A model generated the notes under the pieces. That model saw only the letters and a list, made by a program, of their open reading frames with translations. It was not told where the DNA came from and searched no databases. This document shows positions 1 through 13,000 of a stretch of DNA of 64,000 bases, one piece after another (within the stretch, counting starts at the first letter, position 1; each line of letters begins with the position of its first letter). Source of the stretch: Owenia fusiformis (lineage: Eukaryota > Annelida > Polychaeta > Sabellida > Oweniidae); contig CAIIXF020000005.1 of NCBI GenBank assembly GCA_903813345.2, forward strand, positions 14,635,375 through 14,699,374. The letters run 5' to 3'. The translations under genes and the position numbers were made by a program.

Positions 1-1011
1 TGTACATTTAACAGCACCTACATCAAGTCTATTTAAAAGATACATATAATGTACTGGTATAAAATTATGCAAGAAAATGCATAAGACATGAGTATTTCAT
101 TGAATGCAGAACAACAGGCCAAAATAGCACCTCCAGTATTAGCTTTTGTGATCCATTGTCAAAGTCACATTGAACATTGAATATGTAAAATCTGAAAATT
201 ATGATTCATTTCAACTACTTTAAATAAGTTGATAAATAAATAAAATTGAAATAAATAATTAAGTTAATTAAGGATTAAAAACTGGTTCACGACATCAGCG
301 TCATTGCAATTCAATTTTAAAAATATTAATCAGTTGGCTAAAAATCTGAGCATTTATAGCAAAAGTTAAAACTTTTGGCCAACTTGTTTCAATAACAATT
401 CCTTTGCATGAAAACAAAGATATTGCACACAAATAATGAAATAATATAATCAATATCATTGGCACATTCTAAATCAGCAGTTATCTGCATTTTACTGCAA
501 ATTTCTCCTGCAGTATTGAGTATATAGTTTGTAAATAATATTGTATTTGTCTTTAGTTGGTGTTTTAATTTTGTGATTTTTCCAGTTATCATAAATATAC
601 CAAGATGGCTGGGGCCTTTAAAATTTAGAAATATTCGAAGATATTGTTTATCAACAACACTGACAATGAGAATCTTGAATTGGGTTAACAGGAGAACAGG
701 TTGGCTAATGCTGTGGCATTAAATAAAGTTACACAATGTCATAGTCAGGACAGAGGTTCTTACAAAAATTAGATATGAGATTTATCCCCTTGAAAATCAG
801 CCAAATTAAATAGACACCAATATGTCCATTATCCCAGAGATCACCAAATTAAGAAGCGCCAAACTAAAGATGAATACAGTACCCACAGAATCACAGTATA
901 ATGTTATGTATCTTGCACAATGCCCTTGGGGTATAAGTAGTATTCATAGTGGGCCCCTTGGGTAGTCTGGTGAGATCAGCCGAGGGGAGTGTGCGATTAA
1001 CCCCCTCCCCT
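1..1011. other. 3' flank / probable 3' UTR of the SLC37 gene
   Basis: No coding exon is visible on either strand. The stretch lies directly downstream of the SLC37 stop codon, so part of it is probably 3' UTR. It is AT-rich. The open frames here (389-592, 891-1079) have no family resemblance, and the second one overlaps the antisense of the real last exon. Confidence 0.6.
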
Positions 1012-4000
1012 CTACTGCACTGAAGGGCTACCATACTGATCTGATCTATGGTCTGATACATAATCATAAGTGCTGCCATCTATGTTCACTTGTAATCTGG
1101 GTGTTCCGTATCGTCTACGCCAGCAAGACATTGAGCGGATATCAGCGATAAACAGTGGTAAGATGCAAGCCATTGTTAAAATTGTCTGAAATAAAAGTAC
1201 AATACTATTTATTGTACTTAATACATTGTATTTATTAACCTATTGTATTTAATCATTGTGTATTGCAGAATGTATTATATTTCATAAATAGAATAGGAAG
1301 TTGCATTATCACTTTCATGTACATACTTGTGAATATGAAGGAAGTGAATTTTTTTGTGTTTCTAAATTTTTAAATACATAGATACCACACTAGTTAGACT
1401 AAGCTTGTTTTTTAGTTATATACAACAGCTTAATACATGTACATACCATTAAAATGAAGAAGTAAAAGACCCAGTGCCAGTTGAGTCTGAGTTGTATGAT
1501 AGGTACAAGGAACTGAAATATGGAATAATATACAATTATAGACCTATCTAGAGGTAGACTGGATAAATTGTACACCTCCAAATAAAACAAAAAATATCTC
1601 AATCAAGAAGCAGAAAGTATCTCAATCTAAATACTAGATTCTGATTGGTCAATAGAAGGTAAATAATTTGCCAAGTACACCCTGGAGTCAATAAAGTGTA
1701 ATGATCAGCCTGCACTGTTTTTCTCACTGGCATTCCACAAATTTCAAGTTAAATTCTGATGCCAACCTCATCATCAGTCAATTGGCAGGAAAATGTTTTG
1801 GTCTTCATATTAGCAAATGAAGAGAATTAGTTTTAAGAAGGGTATGCAGTTTGACCGACAGTACTATATTATAAAATCTTGCATTAAAATATTCAAACCT
1901 GATTGGACAATAAGAACAATCAGAATTATAGACTAGTTATCTCAATTGCTCTGGGAGATTATTGACCTGTCCCTTTAAACTTGACAACAAAGTATACCTA
2001 AATTGGGCTGGGAAAATTGTACAAAATACTTTGAAAAAAACATTATTCAGAAGACTGTCTGCACATTACACAGGGTGTCCATTAAGTCGCTTTACAATTA
2101 CAATACATCTGTGTAGAGACTTTATGGACGCCTTGTAGAATATATGTTCAGTGTTCACTTATACCTGTCCTATAGCCGCCCCTACGCTCCCTGTACCATC
2201 TACTATCCCAGTAACAGTAGCTAGGGCCTTGGTATTCCCACGAAGTGAATCTTGCTTGCCTAAATATGCGAAATATAACAAAATTAAACTTATGTTTTCT
2301 AAGCGTGAATTTTGAAGCTTAGAATTCTAAAATCTGTAACCGATAACAACTATCTGTTAACCATTGTGTATTATGCAAAAATGTTTCAACTAGGTAAATA
2401 AACCTTATTTAAAATAGTCTAGTATCTACACTTACCTAAATCTGCAGTGATGGCAGAACTAATGATGTTGGCAGCGCCACCTAGCCCAAACCCAACCAGG
2501 GACATGAGGAATGCATTGATTGTCTTGTCATTAGGAGATACTGGAACAACAGTGATAACATTTTCTTTCATAGTTCATAGAGCAAAAATGTATAATTTGA
2601 ACGTCATACTGATTACTCATGTATGGACACTTTGTATTTAACTGTTAAGTTTTTATGTGTTACGTTTTATGTTTTATGCAAGATTAATTCTTGTAAAATA
2701 TAAAAAAGAGGACAGTCATATATCAAAGAAGATGAGTGCTATAAATATTGAGCTACAGCAATAGTTATGATTAAAATGGTTGACCTTTTTGGGTCTTTTT
2801 GTACATGACATCATTGTGCAAATTAATGGTGTACATGTACTTGTGAAATATTATTATGTAATATAATCATTAGCATAATTGTGTGGAAGTGTTCCATTTA
2901 TAGAGGTCCACTTTATAGGTTTCAGTTGATCATTGGACTCTGAAAAGTGTTCTACTAAAAGAGGTGTTCCACTTATAGTAGGGTTTCACTTGACATGTTT
3001 TATTGTATACAGTGAAACCTGTAAAATGGAACACCTCTAGAAGTGAAACACCTCTGATAGACGAACACTTTTCAGAGTCCCAATACCAACTGGCTACATG
3101 TTAAATGAACCTCTACAAGAGTAAGGCCTCCAAAGTGAAACACGTTATAGAGGTATCAAAGGTGTTCCGCTTAGACAGCTTTTACTACATGATATTACTT
3201 ACTACTATAGAAGTACAGGAGTGGAATTGAGAGAAGCAGCATGAACATAACTGTTGGACTACGCTTTGTCATCCTATCCTGAAAAGTAAAAAACAACAAA
3301 ATAACTATTTTATCTGAGGAGGGGATACTACACTCTACTATACCTTGCATTTGGTGTTCATGAGCCCTTTTGGTTTATTAGTAATGATTATGTTATTTGT
3401 TTTTATATGTCTATTCCTTATGAATGGTTTATCGGATGACTGTTAGGTGGTAATAAGGTACTTTCAAAAATATATTAAACAATACAATTAGACAAACAGA
3501 GTAACTTGTAGAGTGACTAACAGTAATAGAAATGTCAATTTTCAGAGGGTGGAATGATACATATTACATGTTTGTAAAGAATTAAATTAATAATATTAAA
3601 AAATAATGTAATAATGATCCAAGAGAGTATAAGATGATTTCAAATTTCAAACTTACTGATACAAAACCTCCTATAGTCCCTCCTGAAAAATATAAGATTT
3701 AGATTTTTAGGTGAGCCTAAACGGATACATTTTGATGTAAATGGCCCTCATGTAAAAGTCATGTCCAGATTATTTATTCTTCTCATCTTACCTTAATATG
3801 CATAATCTTACATTTTATCAATCAATAAAAAAGTTCATCATAAAATTACAAAATTCATTTACAATATCAAAGAACACTTAACAGATACTACAATCATTTA
3901 CCGACTATGCCCCCTACGTCATACCATATAGAGAGCTCGTCACTCCTGGCTTGACTCCAGCCGAATTGGTTGGTGAGATAATAGGGGAGCCAGAAGAAGA

Positions 4001-7000
4001 AGGCATAGTTCACCATCTTGAGGCATGCGTAGGAGGATGAATACTGAAATACACATAAAAATATTTTACAATACATAAAATGTGTACATGTGTATACGTA
4101 TTTCATGACGATTATAAATAAGGTTTTTATTTGCCCAATATTATCCAATAACATGAATGATATTTCCATCATTTAAGAAAAAGGAATTGTCTGAGGACAG
4201 ATGGACATAAGGACAAACAAGTGGATGGATACATTCTCCATAACTACCATAGCTGATTATTAAGCACACTAAACTGAAGTCCTTGTTTGTAGTTGCGATA
4301 TACAGATTATGGTCATGATATACAGATTGTTGTCGCGATATACAGATTATGGTCATGATATACAGATTATGGTAACGACTTTAAGTGGAATAGTAAATTA
4401 CCAAAATGACTCCAGGTAGTAAAAAGGCTTGGAAGAATCCAATAGCCTTTGGTTCTGGGCTTGTTTCTGGTTCATTGGACACCTCGTCAACTTCTGTTAT
4501 GGACTCATTCCTCCTACTACCTTGCAGCAGAGGATCTGAAAATATGTTGTTATATTTACTACCATATTATATATTATAATATGAATCAGTTTGCCATATT
4601 CCCGTTTTCACAGTTCTGACCAAAATTAGTCAAAATATGCCAATTTTCATGATTTTTCAATTTTCAAAAACGTAACTGCAGGAGCATCCATTTGCTTCAA
4701 TGCTAGATGACAGTGATGTGAATGTGCTAAATATTTTGCAGAATTTCTTATCAAAGCGTGAATTCTTCGCTAGACTAACCTCTTTCAGTTGGTTGACCCG
4801 ATTGGTTGATGATATTATTCGTTACAATGACATTTTCGTCTGGCTCCGGGAGTCCCACCTCTTTAGGCGATGCCACCAGCCCAAAGAACACTACAATTCC
4901 TCCAGCAAACAACACAATTGAAGGGACCAGGAAGGCATACTGGAAGCAAAATAGAAATCTCTCTAAAAGCCCAAATTGAATAAATACTGCTTTACAGGAT
5001 TTACAACATTGACCATGATAACTCGATTAAAGCTCTTTGTCAATATAATATTTTCCATGGTCAATTATTAGTTATTACCCGAACTGTTAAACCAATGTAA
5101 TCCTTCAGTAATACCTTGATAGATAAAGATGATTACTACCCCTCAGAATAAAACCTAAATGACTTCCCTCTTATTAAATAACCTCTATCAGGCCCATAGT
5201 CAGCTTTTGACTATGGGGAGTTCACATTCCGCTCAAATCTTCCAACCCCTCCCACTCTGACTACGGGCCTGTCTATTCATTAAATAAATAAGCATTTCCC
5301 TGTACCTCATATCCGTATTGTAGAACTCCAGCCACAATGAAGGCCCCTATGATATTGCCCACTGAGGCACATGCACTCCAGAGACCTAGCACCACACCAC
5401 GACTAAAACAGAGACGAGTACAGTAAGACATAGTAAAACATGTAAGGAGAATTCCTTTTATACCTCAAAATAACGTTACAGTTGGGAAGCAAGCGAACCC
5501 CCCCCTGGCCGAAAAATCTTTCAAAATCATGCAGTTTTCACCATTCTGATCACTTTTTAAGTGATTTTGGCCATTTTTGGACCAAAATTGTCACAAGTGA
5601 ACCCCCCTGGAATTTTTCAATAAGTGAACCCCCCCTTGGCAAATCTTGACTTCGGGCCTGTGTTAGATTCATAGAAGGGTTCCATTTAATAAGTTTTACT
5701 AGCATCATGGACGTAATAACATAACTCACCTTGACTTCCCAAACCAGTTAGCCATTATTGCTACAACAGTTGGCCACCCTGTACTCTGGAGTAGCCCATT
5801 GACTATCCACATAGCTAGGTAGTACTCCTTACTGTATAGGTGGAGCCACTCACTCAGTGTACCAAACAAAAATACCTAAAAAATAAATTAGTTAGAATTT
5901 GTGAAAACAAATCATGGTGCATTTAGATGAGTTTTCTGTTTTTAGCACTTGAAATATAATGAAACGTACACCAGAAATTCTGAAATTTCATGAATGTTTC
6001 ATATACATGTCTCTCAACAATAATGACTGACATTTATATATTCTAACGATAAAGATTATTCTGCATTTGTTTCTACTTATGACACTGTAAGCTCTCCAAA
6101 TGAGGAGAAAATGAGACACCAAGCCTTACCGCAACAGCGGATGAGCACATGCCAAATGACAGCACCAGCCTCATATTGAGTCTGTCACCTACAATACCAC
6201 TGATGAAGAGGCCCTACAAGTATAAAGCAACATGAAAACTGATGCTCAGACCATCTCTGCCTTCTAGGAAGGTACTAATCAGAAGGCTGTGATCTCTCAA
6301 GATGCTTATCTTCATACATGAACAGTAACTTGGGTTCATTTGATGCTACTTACCTTTTGGAAAATTTCTGATTTTTTTTTATCAAAATATAAAAACATTC
6401 ATTAAATCAATATCAATTCGAAAACTGCAGGTAGAAGCACTAAACACAGGTGTTCACTAGAGAGAGGTGTTCATTAAGATAGGTTTAACTATGCATCATG
6501 GATAATATATAATGTATCATGTCACAGTAAGAACAATAGTTCAAGTTAATACTTACCACTGCGTATGCAATCAGGAAAGCTGTATCAAGGTCTCCAAGAA
6601 AATATTCTGCATCGTTTTTGTTGTCATAGAAATTATGACTGTTCCATATCTACAATATAAAAAATCATGATATTATGTTACCAGTTCTAGTTTGTATCTC
6701 CTTTTGAATCTCAGGATTGTATCAGACCCGTAGCCAGGGGGGGGGGTTCGCAGGGCTCGGGCGAACCCCCCCCCCCCTTTCAAAATCATGCAAGTTTTTC
6801 ACCATTTTGAGCACTTCTCAAGTGATTTTAGCCATATTTGGGCCAAAATTGTCAAATGTGAACCCCCCCCTGGAAATTTTTGAAAACTGAACCCCCCCCC
6901 CTTGGCAAATCCTGGCTACGGGCCTGTGTATTAAGGGAAAATGTGAAGTGAGATGTTTTTCACATTAGTCTTGCACCAAGCCCATCTACTAAACACTTCT

Positions 7001-8417
7001 CCATTGTCTCATACAAAAATAAATTGCCTTTTATTTTCTATAAAAGCATGAAACCAAAATATACTGATAAATCTCATTCTTACAGGATTTATTTGTGTTC
7101 TGGATTTGGGAACTTTTGACAGTGCTGAGATTTTTTAATCAATGATGCAGGATGACATCATTTCTTGGACCTGATACATATTTGTTTTGATATATTGCAA
7201 ATTCTTATACCATAAAAAAGACATAATCACACTTGCAGAATTCCTGTGTCTTTGTTGTCACAAACCATATAACCCCATACTGTTAGATACTACGTTGACA
7301 GATTGAACAGGTTTTACTCTACATGTGTACTGTACCCATGGGCGTATATTTCAGTAGTACGTCACAACGGGAACAAGAGTTGAGCGTAGCAAAAAACGAG
7401 CGTTTAGTGAGGTCAGGAAAATTTTGAAATTTGGTTGCATTTGGAGCGAATTTGCAACCATCTGGTACGCCTTTGCGTATCCAGCGTACTGGGCACTACG
7501 CCTGTGGTACCTTGTTTGAGGCTCATACATGAACCTTATACCTGATCTATATATTGCCATTGCCTATTGTTGCATGGCTTTATACAGAATCTTAAATAGA
7601 ATATAAAATAGTACCTTATCTGGTAATGTCCGCTGGTGAATTGTTCCATTGTGGAACGTGTCGTTATAGAGAAGATCTGGGGCAGGGGTCCACTCTTGGG
7701 AAATGGTCGCCTTTACATTGCTAAATGTCTTCCTTGTTGCATGGAAGAATGCATATCTGAAATAAATTAACGTTTCCAAACAATTAAAATAAAGATATTA
7801 CAAAAAATGACCCAATAAAACAGTGAAATGGGCTGCAGAAACAAAAATTGTTATAAAAAATGAGAAAAAGTACCTACAGTAGAAACAAAAAATTTCATGA
7901 CTTCTTGGACAACCCTCGTATAAATACGTATATGTAACTATGAACACATATATATGTGTGAGACCACACGGGAGAGCCCAAAGCTGGACAAACTTTGATA
8001 TTGTGCTAACAAAACGTATCCCTAACATGCAGATTGCATGTATGCCAGTTATGGAGGTGGAGAGTATCATGTGATAAAATTGAAAGAAGGTGGGGGACTG
8101 CATCTCATGATCTTCATCCATGCATCAGATTATATGGTCATTAACCAACATTGATTTACAATACTCTGTCAATCAAATATTTCAGCAGAAAAATCATGGG
8201 CTTTCAACAGATGAAAAATGAATGAAATCAAAATTGAAACCAGATAAAAAATTAAAAAGTTTTGGATGAAATTTTGCAAGCATTGTTTCACAGTTTTTGT
8301 TTATTTGATTACTAATGGAACGTTCCCAAATACTTCAGATTACTAGAATTATTCTACTTACGACACAAATGTCAGCACAAAGACAGTAATATGGTATAAA
8401 CTCCAAGATGAAGTCAT
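1012..8417 (-). CDS. SLC37A3: SLC37-family sugar-phosphate exchanger (SLC37A3-like), 15 exons
   Basis: Major-facilitator antiporter of the SLC37 family, which acts in ER or lysosomal membranes. Coding exons in transcript order: 8362-8417, 7615-7756, 6557-6649, 6130-6213, 5730-5875, 5306-5402, 4780-4939, 4402-4535, 3902-4043, 3657-3682, 3203-3278, 2436-2540, 2165-2259, 1447-1512, 1012-1185. All join in phase with GT/AG borders, giving 531 aa (human paralogues are about 500). Recognised segments are HATRKTFSNVK near the N terminus, GIVGDRLNMR and VSDRMTKR (the two MFS motif-A loops), NGLLQSTGWPTVV, FFFWLPYYL, LSIWYDVGGI and VTGIVDGTGS. The segment WVFYFFILM in exon 14 and the short central loop favour SLC37A3 over A1/A2. 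The start is the ATG at 8417, followed by a first membrane segment. The paralogue call is from memory of the family; the family itself is secure. Confidence 0.93.
2069..2137. mobile_element. Miniature inverted-repeat element, about 70 bp
   Basis: The left end cagggtgtccattaagtc and the right end gactttatggacgccttg are near-perfect inverted copies around a short AT-rich centre. The CAGGGTG terminus is of the mariner type and recurs at 11.6, 12.6, 35.0, 55.2 and 64.0 kb. It lies in the last part of an SLC37 intron. Confidence 0.5.
2885..3178. repeat. Imperfect fold-back repeat with guttccac/gtgaaac arms
   Basis: Sequence around 2885-2995 (tgttccatttatagaggtcc, ctgaaaagtgttc, agaggtgttccac) reappears inverted around 3015-3175 (ggaacacctctagaagtg, gaacacttttcagag, gtgttccgc). 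The centre carries cagtgaaacctgt, which links it to the ACAGTAAAACCTGT repeat family found at several other places. It lies in an SLC37 intron. Confidence 0.5.
5189..5271. mobile_element. MITE-like repeat, CAGGCCCGTAGCCAGG family, copy 1
   Basis: Short element bounded by caggcccatagtcag and ctgactacgggcctg as terminal inverted repeats. It is the smallest of five copies in the window. It lies in an SLC37 intron. Confidence 0.6.
5485..5661. mobile_element. MITE-like repeat, CAGGCCCGTAGCCAGG family, copy 2
   Basis: Degenerate copy whose interior shares gaaccccccc tracts, tcaaaatcatgcagttttcacc and aagtgattttggccat with copies 3-5. The right end is cttcgggcctg. The left terminus has decayed. It lies in an SLC37 intron. 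Confidence 0.55.
6723..6926. mobile_element. MITE-like repeat, CAGGCCCGTAGCCAGG family, copy 3
   Basis: Best-preserved copy: cagacccgtagccagggg at the left, cctggctacgggcctg at the right, with long G and C homopolymers just inside the ends. It lies in the SLC37 intron between exons 2 and 3. Confidence 0.65.
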
Positions 8418-10070
8418 TTCTTCATTTCTTGTTTCACTTTTTAATTGAAAGCTGCCACTCGTTAGAATTCACTTGTCATGTGACATAAATAAATGCAGTT
8501 AGAAAGTCTCTCTATCACTCTACTGTTTTATACAGTAGTGCTTTATACACTACAGAATATGATGGTAAATCTGAAAAGCAGAGCATACATACTATCAAAT
8601 CAAGTCACTTTGCAAGTGATAAAGAGATCATGTGACTTTAAAATGGAGATGTTTGATTGCCACTGAAAAAGTTTAAAAATCATCATCACGTGCACGGTAT
8701 GACCTAGTTTCACTTTCACTTTCTTTTCAGATTTCCAATGTAAAACTAGATGTATTTTTATCAATATGTACCATACCATGCCTTACACTTTATTCTGTAT
8801 CATGAAGCACAATCCAAAGTGGAAGACCATAAAGACCATAAAAGTGTTGAAATCCGTGTTCGGCCATCAGAGTTCAGCATTCAGAGTTTGTCATCTGTAA
8901 CAGTTTGCAATAACTTAAAAAGGACGACATTTTGTCATGTTATGCCTTGTTCATGTCATCGTATGATGTCATATTTGACGTTTAATTGTAAAATTTGCCA
9001 AGGCATACTGTCACTTTGACATCTACCGCGAGTATACAATGTAGCCTTTATGACCCCCCCCCCCCCTTCTAAATTATAACATATACCAAATTTCTGCTTG
9101 GGATCATAAACTGTATATGGAGTGAGTTACTTGTAGGAACTACTACTAAGAAAGATTTAAATTCCTTTATTAGCTCAATCATTTTCAGTAATTTTTTATG
9201 GTTTAGAAGTAAGCTTTTCACCCCCCCCCCTCACATCATTCTCTTGCAGTAAAATTAATAATTTGCAAATCTTAATCTGTTGTGATTTATTACTGAGATA
9301 AATTTCAAATAAACACTTATGAATATTAACCTGGTGATGCTAACCCCAATGCCATCAGGTCATTTGATTATCCCAGGTCTAATATAGGCCATCGAAAGAA
9401 ATAATGGCAATAACATACATGTCCCCTTTTTAGTTTTAAAGAAAAGTGCATCATCTTTTCCAAATGATCAAGAATGATATTTGATTTCATTTTTAATAAG
9501 TCATGTGAGGGGGGAAATATACATTTTTATGTCACCAATGCAAGTGTTGACATATTGTTATGGTCTCCAATTTTTTGAATGGCGTTTGGTGGAAGAGTTC
9601 AGAATTCGACATCTGTAACAAATGACAGGTGGTGACATTTTGAATGTTAATGCCTGTTGAAAATTATAATCAACTGAATTGAAAAGCATGATTTACCCAT
9701 TATATAATTTACCCATTTTTCTCTTTTTTCAGCAGTAATTTGCACATTTGTTTACTTACATTAATTAGACTTTTCATTCTTTTACAACTGTTGACAATTA
9801 CACACCATCCCTCACTCTCTTCAAACTAAAAAAGCAAAAATTAAATTAATATTCCCTCATTGCATGAAAATCCTTGAGTGTGAAACATATGAGTCAACTA
9901 CTTTGGCCTTACTATACGCACTGAGAAACACACCTCCAAATCACTTTGACATAAGATAAGTTTACAATTTGATTTATAAACAACTAACAGTGAAATTTGA
10001 TCTTCAGTCTTCTATAATTCTTAGTGATATTTATGAAACTTTCAGGTTGACAAAGTGGTGAAATATCAGG
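8418..10070. other. Divergent intergenic region between SLC37 and UROC1
   Basis: This 1.65-kb spacer separates two head-to-head genes, so both promoters should lie here. I see no coding exon. It contains two members of the GTCACC repeat family (about 8845-9000 and 9528-9660), C homopolymers near 9054 and 9220, and otherwise AT-rich sequence. No strong TATA or NRF1/ETS cluster was recognised. Confidence 0.6.
9528..9660 (+). repeat. GTCACC interspersed repeat copy
   Basis: Shares tatgtcacca..caagtg, gacatattgttatggtctcc, gtctgtaacaaatgacaggtggtgacatttt and ttaatgcct with copies at about 8845, 10940, 20822, 34185, 39070 and (inverted) 55562. The ends atgtcacc and ggtgacat are inverted relative to each other. 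Confidence 0.6.
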
Positions 10071-13000
10071 ATGTCTACTTTAAAGGAGTTGTGTGCAGGT
10101 CTGCCATTGGATCCCCTCCCTAATCCCCGCCCCAGGGATGAGGATGTACCTCATGCACCTGTACGCACACCTAACCTGACACCCCAGGAGCAAAGGGTAA
10201 GTGGAGTTAAGTATAAAAGAGTGCATTCTTGGCCATTCTTGTTTTTCTATAACACATTTATAAACCTAATATAGTGTTTATGGTGCTGCAGTTGGGCCAT
10301 AATGACTGTAACTGCTGCTCAACACATTTTCAGAGTTGGAATCGTCAACAAAGGCATATTTATACCATGAAGTTGTTGATATTTTCAGCAAGCCTTGGAG
10401 AATGCATTGCGATATTTCCCTAGTACCAGCCACCCTGTACTTGCTCCTGAGTTTGCCCTTGAGCTGCAGCAGTATGGTCACATCTATATGTACAGATTCC
10501 GCCCCAGCATTGAGATGAGGTAGGCCAGGAAAAATGTATAATTTAATCCTTCATGGTTTGCTAATATATGTTTTTTTAACAGTAACAGTTTAGATGTGAA
10601 TCAATTGAAGATAACATTTGAAACCAAGAAAAGCTGCTCACATTGAGAGGTATTCTTATAATAGAGAGAAGTTTGGATTTACTGTATATTTTCACCACTG
10701 TATATGTTTTATTTATTTGTAGAGCATATCCTATATCAGAATATCCCTGTGAGAGCCAACAAGCTGCAGCAATTATGCATATGGTAATGAACAACCTTGA
10801 CCCTTGTGTTGCCCAGTTCCCACATGAACTCGTCACTTATGGAGGCAACGGACAGATCTTTTCAAACTGGGCACAGGTATTCTGATTTTATATCTCCTCA
10901 ATGGTGACACATTTTTATACCCACTGTTGTTTTAATTATTGTTATAGTTTGTTCAGTAGTTGGTGTTCAGCATTTATCATCTGGCGGTTGGTGTTTGGCA
11001 TTCAGCCTCTGTAACAAATGGCAGGTTTTGAAGGAGAAATTAAGGAAATAAAGCCAAATTACAACCTGGCCTGTTTAGATCATGGAGTCTCTTGAAAGCC
11101 CATGGTTAGATGAAAGTATTTACAATATTAAACTGCAAGATATAACTTGTTTGCAGTTCCTATTGATGATGCACTACCTGTCTATTATGACAGAGGAACA
11201 GACACTTGTGATGTACTCCGGCCACCCTATGGGACTCTTCCCTAGTCATTCCAATGCCCCTAGAGTCATAGTCACTAATGGCATGGTAAGGTTTTTTGAA
11301 CTGCATAAATTGACAGGTTAACTAGTTTTAATGTAATTAAATTTAAAAAGCACAAGAGGCAAAATTTAAAAAGAAATTTAATGAAGAACAACAAACAATT
11401 ATGTAATGTATTTATATAAGCTACGAATTCCCTTTCTAGTGTAAAATAAAATAATACACACTTATGTATCAATGATTTTGCTCTTGTGAAAATATGATCA
11501 GAAATGACATTTTTTATTTAATTAGATTCATGTATTGGTTTAAGTGACCTGACACATCTAATCAGGTTTGTACAGGGTGTCCAAAGAAACAAGACTGAAG
11601 AAAAAGTTGATGAACATGGTCATTCTTCCATGTGTGCATTGAAATCTCAGGATTATTTAGTTCATTCAATGTGAATTTTGTTGTGAAGGTTTTGACATGC
11701 TACAGGTGGACACCTCTCCTCTCTATGCACGAATGAATATAGAGAGGAGAGGTGTCCACTCAGAGCATGTTTTGTAAGGTACTGTAGTTTTTGACTCCAT
11801 TGGCATGTTATCATCAAACTTTCACAACAGAATTCACATTAAATGAACTAAGTCAATCAGCTTTTCTTCACTCTTGATTTTTGGATATCCTGTATATGGT
11901 TTATATGAGATATTTGAATTTTTATTTATAAATGTTATGCTAATATTTCAGGTGATTCCTAACTATTCATCTAGAGAGATGTATGAAAAATTGTTTGCAC
12001 TGGGAGTCACCATGTAAGTCATTCATAACAGGGTTTTCCATAGGCTATGGGCGATAGAAATCATTTTTAAATAAAGATGGCACGGTAATCAATCTGTCTT
12101 TATCTATGTTGAGTGATAATACTGGATTCTGTTGGTGCTGCCATCTTTATATCGGCCCAGAACCTATGGGTTTTTTCCAAAGTTGTTTTATTTGATTATC
12201 TAAGTTGTTCATTCATTAAAACATTTGATTGTTAAAATTTTGGAATTCAGTAATGTTTGCAATTAAATCTATGAAGAAAAGGAAGTTGGCGCAGAGATAA
12301 GTTACAAGAATACATTTTAATGTCAAAAATGTTCATGTTATTCCAGGTATGGTCAAATGACGGCTGGAAGTTACTGCTATATTGGACCCCAGGGCATTGT
12401 ACATGGAACAACTGTAAGTACTGCAGTAGTAATTAAGAGTCTCTTAACATAAATATGTCCTTCCCCTTAGCTTTATCATCAACATAATGTTGCATAACTT
12501 TTTTTGTCTGTATGATATCTGAATTGTTCTTTAGCACATTGAAACTAGGCTTCATTGAGCAACTCGGATGACTAGCTCAACTAGATGCACTCTAAGGGGG
12601 AGATGAAATTAAGGGGGAGAACATATTTATTTGACACCCTGTATATGAAGATATAAGATGAAATAATATAACTTTTCACAGATCACGTCACCCTATTATC
12701 TAAGAGCCTAAAAATCAGTCCATGTGAAGAACTCAAATATTGCAAAAAAACAAAAAGCTTCTTTTTTATGTCTTTATAGACGGGAATAAGTAGAATTAGT
12801 AGGAAAATTCAAAAGGGTTTTCCATAATGACCATCCCCCGTCAACAGCTATTCTAAGATAATATACCCCTATATGTTATATATCATATTAAAGCATATTC
12901 AGTTTTGGACATCTTTGATTAGCTCAGCTTTTACAAATTGCTACACATCTCTTCAAAAGTTGCCCATTTTCCTCAGCATACAATTTGAGTTACATATTCT

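Noticed and set aside
7798-8121. Minus-strand 107-codon frame with hydrophobic stretches
   Set aside because: It lies in the SLC37 intron between exons 1 and 2, and the exons on both sides join in phase without it.
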